A stretch of DNA of 64,000 bases from Leucobacter musarum subsp. musarum (GTDB taxonomy: Bacteria > Actinomycetota > Actinomycetes > Actinomycetales > Microbacteriaceae): assembly GCF_001273845.1 (NCBI RefSeq), contig NZ_JHBW01000068.1:62001-126000 (forward strand), written 5' to 3'. The translations under genes and the position numbers were made by a program. Positions 54,114 through 63,044 of the stretch are shown here, piece after piece; within the stretch, counting starts at the first letter, position 1, and each line of letters opens with the position of its first letter. The notes beneath the pieces are model-generated. The model did no database searches. It was not told the DNA's origin and was given only the letters and a program-made list of their open reading frames with translations.

Positions 54114-55181
54114 ATGCGCAACCACCCCACCCATCCACGCCGCAATATGCGCCGGATCGCCACAGGTCTCATCGCCGCGGCGCTCGCCGCAGGGCTCGCG
54201 AGCTGCTCCACCGCAGCCGATGCGAACGACTCGGCGAACTCTAGCTCCGACGAAGTGACCCCGGTCACCTTCGCGCTCGACTGGGCGCCGAACACCAACC
54301 ACATCGGTGTCTACGTCGCCGACGAACTCGGCTACTTCGACGATGCCGGGCTCGACGTCGAGATTCTGCCCTACGGCACGACGTCGGCGACGCAGCTCGT
54401 TTCCGCGGGCGAGGCCGACTTCGGCATCGGCGGGCAGTCGGGCGTGCAGATGGCCCGCACCGCGGGCCTCGACCTCGTGTCGGTGTACCGCGTCACGCAG
54501 AGCGACTCCGGTCGCATCGTCGCGCTCGCCGACCGAGACGATATCACCCGACCGAAAGACCTCGACGGCAAGACCTTCGGCGGCTTCGGGGCCCCCTTGT
54601 ACTCGGCACTCGCATCGTCCACGATCGCGGGCGACGGCGGCACCGGCGACTTCACCGAGGTCACGCTCGACACCGGAGCCTACGAGGCGCTGTCGCAGGG
54701 CCGCATCGACTTCACGCTGTCAGTGGCGACCTGGGAAGATCTGCAGGCGAAGATCGACGGGCACCCCTACCGCGAGTTCAGCTACCAAGATTTCGGGGTG
54801 CCCGAGCAGCAGTCGACGGGCATCGTCTCGAGCGAGGCCTACCTCGACGCGCACCCCGACGAAGCCCGCGCGTTCGTGCAGGCGGTCGCCCGCGGGTACG
54901 CCTACGCTGCCGAGCATCCGGAGGAAGCCGCCGATCTGCTTATCGAGGCGAACCCCGACACGCTCGGCACCGCGACCGAGCTCGTGCACCAGAGTGCGAA
55001 ACTGCTCGCCGACGAGTACCTCACGTCGCCCGACCGCGAGATCGGTGCGGCGAACCCAGATGCATGGAACGCATTCGGCGCGTTTCTGGTCGATGGTGGC
55101 TTCCTCACCGACGCCGACGGCACGACGGTGACCGAGGCGCCCGACTGGAGCGACTACTACACCGACGAGTACCTCGAGTGA
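54114..55181 (+). CDS. thiY: Thiamine-precursor ABC transporter substrate-binding lipoprotein (ThiY/NMT1 family)
   Basis: 355 residues. The ATG at 54114 has AGAAGGG upstream, inside the riboswitch-controlled hairpin; the longer frame is shadow. Signal peptide with lipobox LASC (Cys31). NMT1/THI5-like motifs: TFALDWAPNTNHIGVYVADELGYF, EILPYGTTSATQLVSAGEADFGIGGQ. Such proteins bind hydroxymethylpyrimidine or a formyl-aminopyrimidine for salvage into thiamine. Position directly behind a TPP riboswitch supports this. Confidence 0.9.
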   Translation: MRNHPTHPRRNMRRIATGLIAAALAAGLASCSTAADANDSANSSSDEVTPVTFALDWAPNTNHIGVYVADELGYFDDAGLDVEILPYGTTSATQLVSAGEADFGIGGQSGVQMARTAGLDLVSVYRVTQSDSGRIVALADRDDITRPKDLDGKTFGGFGAPLYSALASSTIAGDGGTGDFTEVTLDTGAYEALSQGRIDFTLSVATWEDLQAKIDGHPYREFSYQDFGVPEQQSTGIVSSEAYLDAHPDEARAFVQAVARGYAYAAEHPEEAADLLIEANPDTLGTATELVHQSAKLLADEYLTSPDREIGAANPDAWNAFGAFLVDGGFLTDADGTTVTEAPDWSDYYTDEYLE

Positions 55182-55978
55182 CCTTCGCCCGAGACGCGGT
55201 GAGCGTGACGGTGCGGCGGGTGCTCCCGCCCGCCGTCGCGCTCGTCGCATTGCTCGGTCTTTGGCAATGGGTCTCGGTCTCGGGCATCGTTCCCTCCGAA
55301 CTGCTGCCGTCGCCGGCCCGTGTCGCGTCGTCTGGGGCCACCGAACGCGGCGCACTGCTGCACCATGCGTTGCCGACGCTGCTGGCGACGCTGACCGGGT
55401 TCAGCCTCTCGGTCGTCGTGGCGGCGCTCACCGCGACGGTGCTCGACTTCTCACGAGTGCTCCGATCAGCGTTGCTGCCGCTGCTGATCGTCAGCCAGAC
55501 CCTTCCCCTCATCGCGATCGCGCCCTTGGTGGTGCTCTGGTTCGGGTTCGGGCTGGTGCCGAAGATTCTGCTCGTCGCATTCGTCACCTACTTTCCGATG
55601 GTGGTGGGGCTCTTGCGCGGTTTCGCGTCTGCCGACCCCGACGCTGAGCAGCTCCTGCGTTCGATGGGGGCGTCACGTGTTTCGGTCTTCCGTCTCGTGC
55701 GGCTGCCCTCGGCCATGCCGTCCTTCTTCTCGGCGCTGCGCATCTCGATCACGTATGCCGTGGTCGGTGCGATCTTTGCCGAGTACGCCGGGGCCGTCGC
55801 GGGGCTCGGCGTGTACATGCAATCGGCGAAGAATGTCTTCCGCACCGACCTCGTGCTCGCCGCCGTGGGCGTCAGCACCGCGCTGACGTTGGCGCTCTTC
55901 GGGCTCGTCGTGTTCGTCGAGCGCGTCGCGCTGCCGTGGATGCGCATCGAACGCGGCGAGCCGGCGGGTGCGCGATGA
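55178..55978 (+). CDS. thiX: Thiamine-precursor ABC transporter permease (ThiX-like)
   Basis: 266 residues from the GTG at 55178 in a GTGA overlap. About six hydrophobic helices and the coupling loop RSMGASRVSVFRLVRLPSAMP typical of the SsuC/ThiX family. Second gene of the riboswitch-controlled operon. Confidence 0.9.
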   Translation: MTFARDAVSVTVRRVLPPAVALVALLGLWQWVSVSGIVPSELLPSPARVASSGATERGALLHHALPTLLATLTGFSLSVVVAALTATVLDFSRVLRSALLPLLIVSQTLPLIAIAPLVVLWFGFGLVPKILLVAFVTYFPMVVGLLRGFASADPDAEQLLRSMGASRVSVFRLVRLPSAMPSFFSALRISITYAVVGAIFAEYAGAVAGLGVYMQSAKNVFRTDLVLAAVGVSTALTLALFGLVVFVERVALPWMRIERGEPAGAR

Positions 55979-56757
55979 CGGCGGGTGCCGGCAAGGCGAC
56001 GCTCGAGCTCGCTTCCGTCGAGAAGCGCTTCGGCGAGCGCCGTGTGCTGGCCGACGTCTCGTTCACTCTCGACCCGGGTGAGATCGTCGCACTGGTCGGC
56101 GCCAGCGGCAGCGGGAAGTCGACACTGCTCTCGCTGCTCACGGGCGCGCTCCCGCTCGACGGCGGCGAGATCAGGTACGACGGATCACCACTACCGTCAC
56201 CGCGCCCGTTCGCGTTCATGCCGCAGCGCGACGCCCTGCTGCCGTGGCGGCGCGTGGTCGCGAATGCGGCGATCGGACTCGAAGTGCAGGGGGTATCTCG
56301 CGCCGAGGCCCGACAGCGGGTGACGGCGCTCCTGGAACCCTTCGGGCTGGCCGACGCGGCCGATCGGTATCCGCGGCAGCTCTCGGGTGGCATGCGGCAG
56401 CGGGTGTCGTTTCTGCGTGCGGTCGTGCAGGATCGCCCCATCCTGCTATTCGACGAACCCTTCGGGGCGCTCGACGCCATCACGCGCGATGAGCTGCAGC
56501 GCTGGTTGCTCGACATGTGGGGCGTGCACCGCTGGAGCATCCTGTTCGTGACGCACGACATTCGGGAGGCGGTGCGATTGGCTGATCGGGTGCTCGTACT
56601 TGCCAACCGGCCCGCGCCCATCGCAGGGGCGGTCGAGGTCAGCCGAGACATTCCGCGCGACGAACGGTTTCTCGTCGACCCTCGGGTGCCCGCGCTCGAA
56701 GCGGAGCTCCATGCGCTCTTGCGGGCTCAGGCGTCGCGATCGAACCCCATGGCATAG
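55975..56757 (+). CDS. thiZ: Thiamine-precursor ABC transporter ATP-binding protein (ThiZ-like)
   Basis: 260 residues from the ATG at 55975 (ATGA overlap). Walker A GASGSGKS (42-49), signature LSGGMRQR (136-143) and Walker B LLFDEP (157-162) are intact. It belongs to the SsuB/TauB/ThiZ branch. Its 3' end overlaps the convergent monooxygenase gene by 31 bp. Confidence 0.9.
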   Translation: MTAGAGKATLELASVEKRFGERRVLADVSFTLDPGEIVALVGASGSGKSTLLSLLTGALPLDGGEIRYDGSPLPSPRPFAFMPQRDALLPWRRVVANAAIGLEVQGVSRAEARQRVTALLEPFGLADAADRYPRQLSGGMRQRVSFLRAVVQDRPILLFDEPFGALDAITRDELQRWLLDMWGVHRWSILFVTHDIREAVRLADRVLVLANRPAPIAGAVEVSRDIPRDERFLVDPRVPALEAELHALLRAQASRSNPMA

Positions 56758-58004
56758 GCCCGCTCGGGCAGTCGCACGAGCGGAGTGCGCATCGCCGTGC
56801 GCATGGCGGCGGCGATCGTGCCCGTGACCGACCGTGGCCACGGGCGCCCGAGCGCGGTGTTGAGCCCGGCGAGTCGCCCGGCCGTGCGTGCCGACGCGAG
56901 TCGGTTGCGCTCCCAGTGCGCAAGCGCGTGCGGTTCGTCGACCAGAGCGTGCGCGTGGAGGCGCGCGAGCACCGGGGCGAGGGTCACCGCATCGAGCAGA
57001 CCGAGGTTCATGCCCTGGCCCCCGATCGGGCTGACTTCGTGGGCCGCGTCCCCGATGGCGATGACGTAGCCGGATCCGGCGCCGTGCTGCGCCCACGGCC
57101 CCGAAACCATGCGCGAGAGCAGCACCCGACGGATGCCGAACCCGGTCGCCGCCGTGACGCGCGATGCCAGCTCGGCGCGCCCGATCCGCTCGAGTACCGC
57201 AGCCGACAGCCGATCGACATCGGCCGCCTGCGCGGCGCGCGCCAGCGGCCCGGCGAGATCGGAGCAATGTTCGGTTCCGCGATTCGCACGCTCGCGCGCC
57301 TCGTGCGGGCCGGCGGCGGTGACGCGCGCGACCAGTCGCCGACCGCCGTTCGGAAGCGGGAACGATTCGGCGACACCGCTCGCCCCCAGCGTGATGACCG
57401 CCGTGTGCTCGGGTTCCCCCGGAGCATCGGCGAGGTCGGTCATGAGATACCGGTCGGCGTAGGCGTGCGAGCGCACCGGGAGAAACCCGCTCAGCAGTTG
57501 CCGTCCGCGGGCGCCCGCTGCGACCACGACCGTGCGCGCAGCCCACACGGTCGTGTCACCGGCGGCGTCTTCGGCGCGCACCCGCATCAGGTCGCCCGCG
57601 GCGTGCACCCCGATGACCCGCATTCCCCGGACAGGCTCAGGGGCGATCGCCGCGAGCGCCGCCTCCGTGACCTGCTGCGGAGCCGCGGCGATGAACGGGA
57701 AGCGCGGGTGCCGACGATCGAATCGCACCGTCGCGATCGTGCGCCCGGCTGCGCGGGCCATGCCCCGAGGAATGCGGGCGGCACCCTCGAGAATGCGTGC
57801 GGTCGCCCCGCTCGGCTCGAGCGCTGCGAGCACGGGCGGATGCACCCCGATCGCCCGGCTGCCCGGCGCTGAGTCAGTGCGACGCTCGATGAGCAGCGCT
57901 TCCACGCCGAGCCGCCGCAGTTCGGCGGCCAGGAGCGTGCCGCTCGGCCCCGCACCGATGATCAGCACCTCGTGCACCCCGGGGGCCTCGCGTTCCGCGC
58001 TCAT
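56727..58004 (-). CDS. FAD-dependent monooxygenase (SrsC-like hydroxylase of the type III PKS operon)
   Basis: 425 residues from the ATG at 58004. N-terminal FAD Rossmann motif IIGAGPSG (15-22) with Glu40 for ribose, and the FAD-phosphate motif GDAAHEVSPIGGQGMNLGL near residue 316, as in class A aromatic hydroxylases. It follows a methyltransferase and a type III PKS. In the Streptomyces srsABC cluster the matching enzyme oxidises the alkylresorcinol ring to a quinone, so the same reaction is inferred here. Confidence 0.85.
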   Translation of the reverse strand: MSAEREAPGVHEVLIIGAGPSGTLLAAELRRLGVEALLIERRTDSAPGSRAIGVHPPVLAALEPSGATARILEGAARIPRGMARAAGRTIATVRFDRRHPRFPFIAAAPQQVTEAALAAIAPEPVRGMRVIGVHAAGDLMRVRAEDAAGDTTVWAARTVVVAAGARGRQLLSGFLPVRSHAYADRYLMTDLADAPGEPEHTAVITLGASGVAESFPLPNGGRRLVARVTAAGPHEARERANRGTEHCSDLAGPLARAAQAADVDRLSAAVLERIGRAELASRVTAATGFGIRRVLLSRMVSGPWAQHGAGSGYVIAIGDAAHEVSPIGGQGMNLGLLDAVTLAPVLARLHAHALVDEPHALAHWERNRLASARTAGRLAGLNTALGRPWPRSVTGTIAAAMRTAMRTPLVRLPERAYAMGFDRDA

Positions 58005-58008
58005 GGGT

Positions 58009-58755
58009 TCACACCCGCGCCGTCTCGCGCCGCGCCATCGCCCGCTTCGGCCGATGCACGGCGAGCAGTCGGAACGGCCCAACGCGCTCCATGAGCCAAT
58101 CCGCCGGTAATGCTTCCGAGAGCTCAGCGGGCCGGTAGCTCCGCCGAATGCTACGCAGGCCGTCGACGCGCAACAAAGTGCCGGGTGACACCGGTGCCAC
58201 GCCGATGGAGAATGCGGCATAGGCGAACCGCCCGCGTGCGATGTCGGAGTGCACGGCGAGGCGATCCGCCAGCCGCTCGGAGTCGGCGAGCAGCGCCTCG
58301 AGTGCCGGCGACTCGAGGTGGTGCAGCAGATGATTCGAGAGCACCACGTCGAAGCGCGCCCCCGATGCCGCGAGTTCGTCGCTGAAGCACTCCCGGTAGC
58401 GCACGCCGTCGAGCGGCGCTGCGGCGCGGGCGACGGCGATGGCACGCGGGTCAGGATCGATGCCCAGGCCGGAGACGCGGTAGCCGTCGCGTCGCGCCCG
58501 GCGCACCAGGCGGCGCAGCACATCACCGCCTCCGCAACCGATATCGAGCAGACGCTGCTCCGCCCCGCCCGTGGCGCGCGCAGCCGAGAGCGCGGGGCGG
58601 ATGTGCGTGCGGTACACCCGACCCCAGCGCGCGACGGCGGAGTTCACGATGCCGAAACGCTCGAGCGTCCGCCGCAATTGCGCCGGCTCGCACTCGGGGT
58701 CATCCATGATCTCGCGCAGCTGCGTGTTCCGCCGGTCGAGCTCGGAGAGCTTCAT
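58009..58755 (-). CDS. Class I SAM methyltransferase of the type III PKS operon
   Basis: 248 residues from the ATG at 58755 (ATGA overlap with the PKS stop). SAM motif LLDIGCGGGDVL (69-80), acidic loop GLGIDPDPRAIAVARA and the motif near VVLSNHLLHHLE. Probably methylates the polyketide phenol or resorcinol; the exact position is not predictable from sequence. Confidence 0.87.
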   Translation of the reverse strand: MKLSELDRRNTQLREIMDDPECEPAQLRRTLERFGIVNSAVARWGRVYRTHIRPALSAARATGGAEQRLLDIGCGGGDVLRRLVRRARRDGYRVSGLGIDPDPRAIAVARAAAPLDGVRYRECFSDELAASGARFDVVLSNHLLHHLESPALEALLADSERLADRLAVHSDIARGRFAYAAFSIGVAPVSPGTLLRVDGLRSIRRSYRPAELSEALPADWLMERVGPFRLLAVHRPKRAMARRETARV

Positions 58756-59900
58756 GTCGAGCGCGCCGCCCGCCGGGTGAATCGCGCGGTTTCGACGGTC
58801 AGCCCTGGGCCGAAACACAGCCCAGCGATGCTCGCGCCGTCGTGCAGCGCGTCGTCGGCGAGGATGCGCTGCAGAATGAACAGGATCGTTGCGCTCGACA
58901 TATTGCCGTAGTCGCGCAGCACGCCGCGTGAGATCTGCATCGCCGATTCCGGGAGCTCCAGCCCGCTCTCGACGCGATCGAGCACGCTGCGCCCGCCGGG
59001 GTGCACGGCCCACGCGTCGACGCCGTGCGGCTCGGCGCTCTCCACGCCCGCAGCGTCATCGGCGAGCATCGGCCCGACGACGCCGGCGATCTCGCGCCCG
59101 ATGATGCGCGGCACGTTTGCCGTGAGTCGCATCTCGAACCCGTGGTCGCCGATGGTCCAGTCCATGTCGGCCTCGCCCTCCGACGTGATCGCCGTAGAAA
59201 ATGCGCCGACCTCGAGCGTGGGCGTCGCTCGGTGGTGCGGGAATGGGTCTGACGCGACCACCGCAGCGCCCGATCCATCGCCGAACACGGCCGAGGCGAC
59301 GATCTGCTCGGGATCGCGTGACGAGCGGATGTGGAGCGAGCAGAGCTCAGTGCAGACGACGAGGATCACCGAACCTGGCTGGGCGTCGGCAATGCGGGTT
59401 GCGGCGCGCAATGCCGGGAACGCCGCAGCGCAGCCCATGAAACCGATGTGGGTACGTTCGGCGCTCGTCGGAATGCCGAGGTCGCGCACGAGCAGGTAGT
59501 CGGGGCCCGGTGCGAAGAATCCGGTGCACGACGCCGTGACCACGTGCGTCACGTCGGCTGCGGCAACACCGGCCCGGCCAAGCGCGTCGCGGGCGGCGCG
59601 CTCCGAGAGCGGGGGCGCCTCCCGGCGATACACGAGATTCCGCTCGCCGGTCGACGGGGCCCGCAGCACCTCGCGATCCTCCGTGAACAATTCGGCGTGC
59701 GAAAACGAGCCGTCATCGTCATCGAGCCCGCCGATGACCGAGTAGCGCGACTCGATCGCCGATTGATCGAAGGCGGCCGCGATGAGTCTGGCGGCGAGCC
59801 GATCAACCCCCGGCTGGGCGGCGAAGAAGTCCCGGGCACGGGACTGGGCCAGACGAGCGCGCGGCACTGCGGTGCCGATTCCAAGAATCTGCGTGACCAT
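58752..59900 (-). CDS. Type III polyketide synthase (chalcone-synthase family)
   Basis: 382 residues from the ATG at 59900. The catalytic triad of the family is complete: Cys157 in GFMGCAAAF, His300 in AVHPGG, Asn333 in YGNMSSAT. The protein resembles bacterial alkylresorcinol/alkylpyrone synthases that extend fatty-acyl CoA with malonyl-CoA. The next genes (methyltransferase, FAD hydroxylase) match the srsABC phenolic-lipid arrangement of Streptomyces griseus, where the products reside in the membrane and affect beta-lactam sensitivity. Confidence 0.92.
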   Translation of the reverse strand: MVTQILGIGTAVPRARLAQSRARDFFAAQPGVDRLAARLIAAAFDQSAIESRYSVIGGLDDDDGSFSHAELFTEDREVLRAPSTGERNLVYRREAPPLSERAARDALGRAGVAAADVTHVVTASCTGFFAPGPDYLLVRDLGIPTSAERTHIGFMGCAAAFPALRAATRIADAQPGSVILVVCTELCSLHIRSSRDPEQIVASAVFGDGSGAAVVASDPFPHHRATPTLEVGAFSTAITSEGEADMDWTIGDHGFEMRLTANVPRIIGREIAGVVGPMLADDAAGVESAEPHGVDAWAVHPGGRSVLDRVESGLELPESAMQISRGVLRDYGNMSSATILFILQRILADDALHDGASIAGLCFGPGLTVETARFTRRAARST

Positions 59901-60142
59901 GGGGCCAACCTAGCCCCGAGCACTGACTTTGCCCAGGCCTTGACGTGGGGTGCACGGGCCGACGAACACTGGCTGGGGGCGGATTGCGGAGAAAGCTGGG
60001 AACTTACTGCACGTTCGCGGTGTCCCGCAACCCGCTATCGCTTTGGCTCCGAACGATCAACACTGGGGAAACCAGGTGATGCGCGCGGCGTCGACACGTC
60101 AGTCCCACGGCGAACATCACCGCAACAATGAAGGAGAACGTC

Positions 60143-60562
60143 GTGAAGAACTCACCCAACCGCATTCTCGGAGTGATCTTCGGTGCGGTCTATGTATTGG
60201 TCGGTCTGCTGGGCTTTGCCGTGACCGGGGGCGTTGGATTCATCGCTACCGAGGGCGGACTGCTGCTCGGCATCTTCGAGGTCAATCCGCTGCACAACAT
60301 CGCCCACCTGTTGATCGGTGCCGTGCTGCTGCTCGCCGGTCTCGCGAACGTGCGCGCGGCGAAGGGTGTCAATGGCACCGTCGGTGCGGTCTACCTGCTG
60401 CTCGGTATCGTCGGCTTCTTCATCGCGAACACCGCGGCGAATATTCTGGCGCTGAACACGGCTGACCACATTCTCCACCTCGGCAGCGCGTTGGTGCTGC
60501 TCGCCGTCGCCTTCGGCGCCGACAAGCAGGTGGCTCCCGCTGCGCCTCGCGCGGCAATCTGA
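60143..60562 (+). CDS. DUF4383 small integral membrane protein
   Basis: 139 residues. I place the start at the GTG 60143 because AAGGAG sits 6 bp upstream; an ATG at 60128 lies on the wrong side of that site. Four hydrophobic helices with the DUF4383 pattern NPLHNIAHLLIGAVLLLAGL and NTADHILHLGSALVLL. The family is common in actinobacteria and of unknown function. Confidence 0.85.
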   Translation: MKNSPNRILGVIFGAVYVLVGLLGFAVTGGVGFIATEGGLLLGIFEVNPLHNIAHLLIGAVLLLAGLANVRAAKGVNGTVGAVYLLLGIVGFFIANTAANILALNTADHILHLGSALVLLAVAFGADKQVAPAAPRAAI

Positions 60563-60576
60563 TCGTCGCTCCGCTC

Positions 60577-60607
60577 TGAACGGTGCGGTGCACCACCGCA
60601 CCGTTCA
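60577..60607 (+). terminator. Strong hairpin after the DUF4383 gene
   Basis: A perfect 14-bp stem (TGAACGGTGCGGTG with CACCGCACCGTTCA) closes a 3-nt loop 15 bp after the stop codon. No T-tract follows. Probably an intrinsic-like terminator or a 3'-end stabilising hairpin between two same-strand genes. Confidence 0.65.
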
Positions 60608-60634
60608 TCACCGTCGAATGATTCGAGGTTTCTG

Positions 60635-61117
60635 ATGATTCGCGCACTGTGGCCGGCTCTGGCATCGTTCGGAGCCGGCCTCGTGTGGTTCGCGACCGCG
60701 GCCGGGTCACCCCTCGCCGTCGCGATCCCCGTCGGTGCCCTGGGGGCACTGCATCTCGTATGGGCCTTCGCGGTGCTGCGCGCCGAACGTGTGGTGATGC
60801 CTCGCGCTTCAATTGCCGGAGGGCTCATCGGCCTGGTCGCCGCTGCGTTCCTCCTGCTCACCGGGCCTCTGGCGCTCGTGCCGTTTCTCGCGCTCTTCAT
60901 CTTCCAGTGGTCGATCGCGATCGCCGCGGTGATCGAGGTGCGGCGGGGGAGTGCGGCACGCGATGGGAGTCGCGGAACGCGCCGCGCCGGCGTGTTCGCC
61001 CTCGCGCTCGTCGTTCAGGCCATGCTGGTCGCGGCCATTGCGACGCCGGCCCTCGCCGCGAGCGAAGCCGGCGAGTTCGCGGTGCCGCACGGCACGTTCC
61101 ACCACGGCGGGCACTGA
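60635..61117 (+). CDS. Hypothetical membrane protein
   Basis: 160 residues from the ATG at 60635, GAGG upstream. Four hydrophobic helices separated by short loops, the last preceded by a basic stretch (RRGSAARDGSRGTRRAG). The tail AVPHGTFHHGGH is His-rich and may bind a metal. It may be co-regulated with the DUF4383 gene just upstream. The family was not recognised. Confidence 0.65.
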   Translation: MIRALWPALASFGAGLVWFATAAGSPLAVAIPVGALGALHLVWAFAVLRAERVVMPRASIAGGLIGLVAAAFLLLTGPLALVPFLALFIFQWSIAIAAVIEVRRGSAARDGSRGTRRAGVFALALVVQAMLVAAIATPALAASEAGEFAVPHGTFHHGGH

Positions 61118-61183
61118 CGGGCCGGTGAGGCTCGCGTGCGCCCGGCTCGCTCCGGTGTGCGCCCTCGGTGTGCGTCCTCGGTC

Positions 61184-62269
61184 TCAGCCGACGGTGACGC
61201 CGGGCAGCTGGGCCAGCTGTTCCGTGCGCAGCACTGCGCTCATCGGCACGGCCCCGAGCCGGGGCTGATCAGCCGCCGCGATCGCGGCGTGCGCGGCGAT
61301 AATGCCCGTCGCCCGGGATTGCCCCGATCCGGTGGCGATGCGGTGCGCTCCAGTCGCGCGGTCGATCGCACGAATCTCCCAGCGCTCATCACCGATATGG
61401 GGAGCGCGGGCCGCGAGCGATCGCAGCGCGGGCACCCGCCCGACCAACCCGAGGGCCGCCGTTGCGAGACGGCTGCCCGTCGAGAGGTAGCTGCGAATCG
61501 CGGGGGTCGCACCGGGGCGGGGCGGGGTCGCCAGCAGCACATGATCCGGGAAATCGGCCCGCAGGAAGCGGCGCGGCCCGATCGCTGTGGGCAACGTGCG
61601 CCTCTCGATGAAGTTCTGCACGGCGTGCGGTTCCGGCGCACCGTAGACCGCGCGACCGGCCAAGCCCGCGGTCCATGCCAGTGCCGCGGGCCCGTGCACC
61701 TCGCCGGCACCGAGGGTCACGGCGACGTCGATCTCGGGTGCGCCCGTCGTCGGCGCGGTCGCCCGTGAAACGTCGTGCTTCTCGAGCAGATCGGCGACGA
61801 GCGCGGTGCTGAGCCCGGGTGCGATGCCTGCCCCGAGCACCACGGTGGGCCCGGGCTCGGGCTCGGGTGCTGCGGTACTGGGTGCTGCGGTGCGGGCCCC
61901 TGCTCTGCTCGCCGTGGCAAGCTCGTGCAGGTATGCGCCCGTCGCCGAGATGTCGACCAGGGGCGTGCCTGCCGTGGCGAGCACGCCGGCGATCTCGGCG
62001 CGCTCGATGCCCGAGGCATTGATGACGACGTCGTGCTGCCTCGCTGCCGTACTGAGCGCAGTGAGCCCGTGCGTCGCTCCGAGGTCGATGCGTGCCGCCG
62101 GGTCGTCTGCGCGTCGGCTCGCTGCGGTGAAGCGGTGACCGGTGCGGGTGAGTTCCTCAGTGATGGCTCGGCCGACGGCTCCGCTCGCGCCGATGACGAG
62201 CGCGGAGACGGTGCGCCGATGGGTGTCGAGGCGTGCGTGATCGACGGATGGGGTGGGGTGCTGAGACAC
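61184..62269 (-). CDS. NAD(P)-binding, saccharopine-dehydrogenase-like protein
   Basis: 361 residues from the GTG at 62269, with AGGAAAGG upstream; the longer frame is shadow. Rossmann motif VIGASGAVGRAI (26-35) followed by NASGIERAEIAGVLATAGTPLVDISATG, and a C-terminal catalytic-like half with a Thr/Ala/Pro/Glu-rich insert (~160-175). It resembles saccharopine dehydrogenase-like oxidoreductases. The substrate is unknown. Divergent from a TetR regulator with a strong operator between them, so it is probably its target. Confidence 0.8.
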   Translation of the reverse strand: MSQHPTPSVDHARLDTHRRTVSALVIGASGAVGRAITEELTRTGHRFTAASRRADDPAARIDLGATHGLTALSTAARQHDVVINASGIERAEIAGVLATAGTPLVDISATGAYLHELATASRAGARTAAPSTAAPEPEPGPTVVLGAGIAPGLSTALVADLLEKHDVSRATAPTTGAPEIDVAVTLGAGEVHGPAALAWTAGLAGRAVYGAPEPHAVQNFIERRTLPTAIGPRRFLRADFPDHVLLATPPRPGATPAIRSYLSTGSRLATAALGLVGRVPALRSLAARAPHIGDERWEIRAIDRATGAHRIATGSGQSRATGIIAAHAAIAAADQPRLGAVPMSAVLRTEQLAQLPGVTVG

Positions 62270-62324
62270 GTGACTGCTGCCTTTCCTGCGCCGCGATCGG
62301 GCGCTTCGCTGATCCAAATGATTG

Positions 62325-62377
62325 TTTGCAAACGGATCGTTGGGAAAACGGTACCTCCCCAACGGTCCGTTTGCAAA
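62325..62377. promoter_or_regulatory. 20-bp inverted repeat operator between the oxidoreductase and TetR genes
   Basis: Left arm 62325-62344 and right arm 62358-62377 are complementary over 20 bp with one mismatch, each arm beginning or ending in the palindrome TTTGCAAA, with a 13-bp spacer. A third TTTGCAAA lies at 62384-62391. The site fills the divergent promoter region and fits binding by the TetR protein encoded 44 bp to the right. Confidence 0.75.
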
Positions 62378-62420
62378 TGCTCGTTTGCAAATTCAGACGC
62401 TCGCTCGGTAGGGTGGGCGC

Positions 62421-62996
62421 ATGGCTTGGGATACGCGGGCGACACAGCGCAAACTGCTTGAGGCGGGGGTGCGCCAGTTCGCGTTGAACGGGTTCGCCGG
62501 TACGACCATGGACGCGATCGGGCGCGACTCGGGCGTCAATAAAGAGCGGGTCTACCAATACTTCGGCAGTAAGCGGGCGTTCTTCTCCGCGGTGCTCGCC
62601 GACCGTTTGGATCACCTGCTCGACAGCGCCCCGATCGAGGGCAGTGGCCCCGAGGCGGCCGCGAACTACGCGATCGCCCTGTTCGATCGCTATCGCGAGT
62701 CGCCCGAGCTCGCCCGGTTGCTCGCTTGGGAGAGCCTGGAGCTTGAGGAGCCCGCGGCTCCGAGCGATCGTCGGCTGTCGTGCGAGGCCCAGGCGGCGTC
62801 GCTGGTACGGGCGATCCCGACGCTCGATGATGCTGGTGCCGAGCAATTACTGCTCACGATCGTCACGCTCGTGACGGGCTGGTGGACGCTCGAGCGACTC
62901 GCCGAACTCGTGCTCGGGCCCGGCAGCAGCGCCGAAGACCGGCGCGAGGCGCTGCGTCGACAGGTCGCCGTGCTCGCCGAGGCATCGACCGCGTAG
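62421..62996 (+). CDS. TetR-family transcriptional regulator
   Basis: 191 residues from the ATG at 62421. N-terminal TetR helix-turn-helix: RKLLEAGVRQFALNGFAGTTMDAIGRDSGVNKERVYQYFGSKRAFFSAVL. The C-terminal ligand-binding part is helical. It probably represses itself and the divergent oxidoreductase via the repeats at 62325-62391, released by a small ligand. Confidence 0.92.
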   Translation: MAWDTRATQRKLLEAGVRQFALNGFAGTTMDAIGRDSGVNKERVYQYFGSKRAFFSAVLADRLDHLLDSAPIEGSGPEAAANYAIALFDRYRESPELARLLAWESLELEEPAAPSDRRLSCEAQAASLVRAIPTLDDAGAEQLLLTIVTLVTGWWTLERLAELVLGPGSSAEDRREALRRQVAVLAEASTA

Positions 62997-63044
62997 GGTG
63001 GGGGCAGACCCGCCTGCACGGGGCGCGGCCGAAAGGAGTGCACC

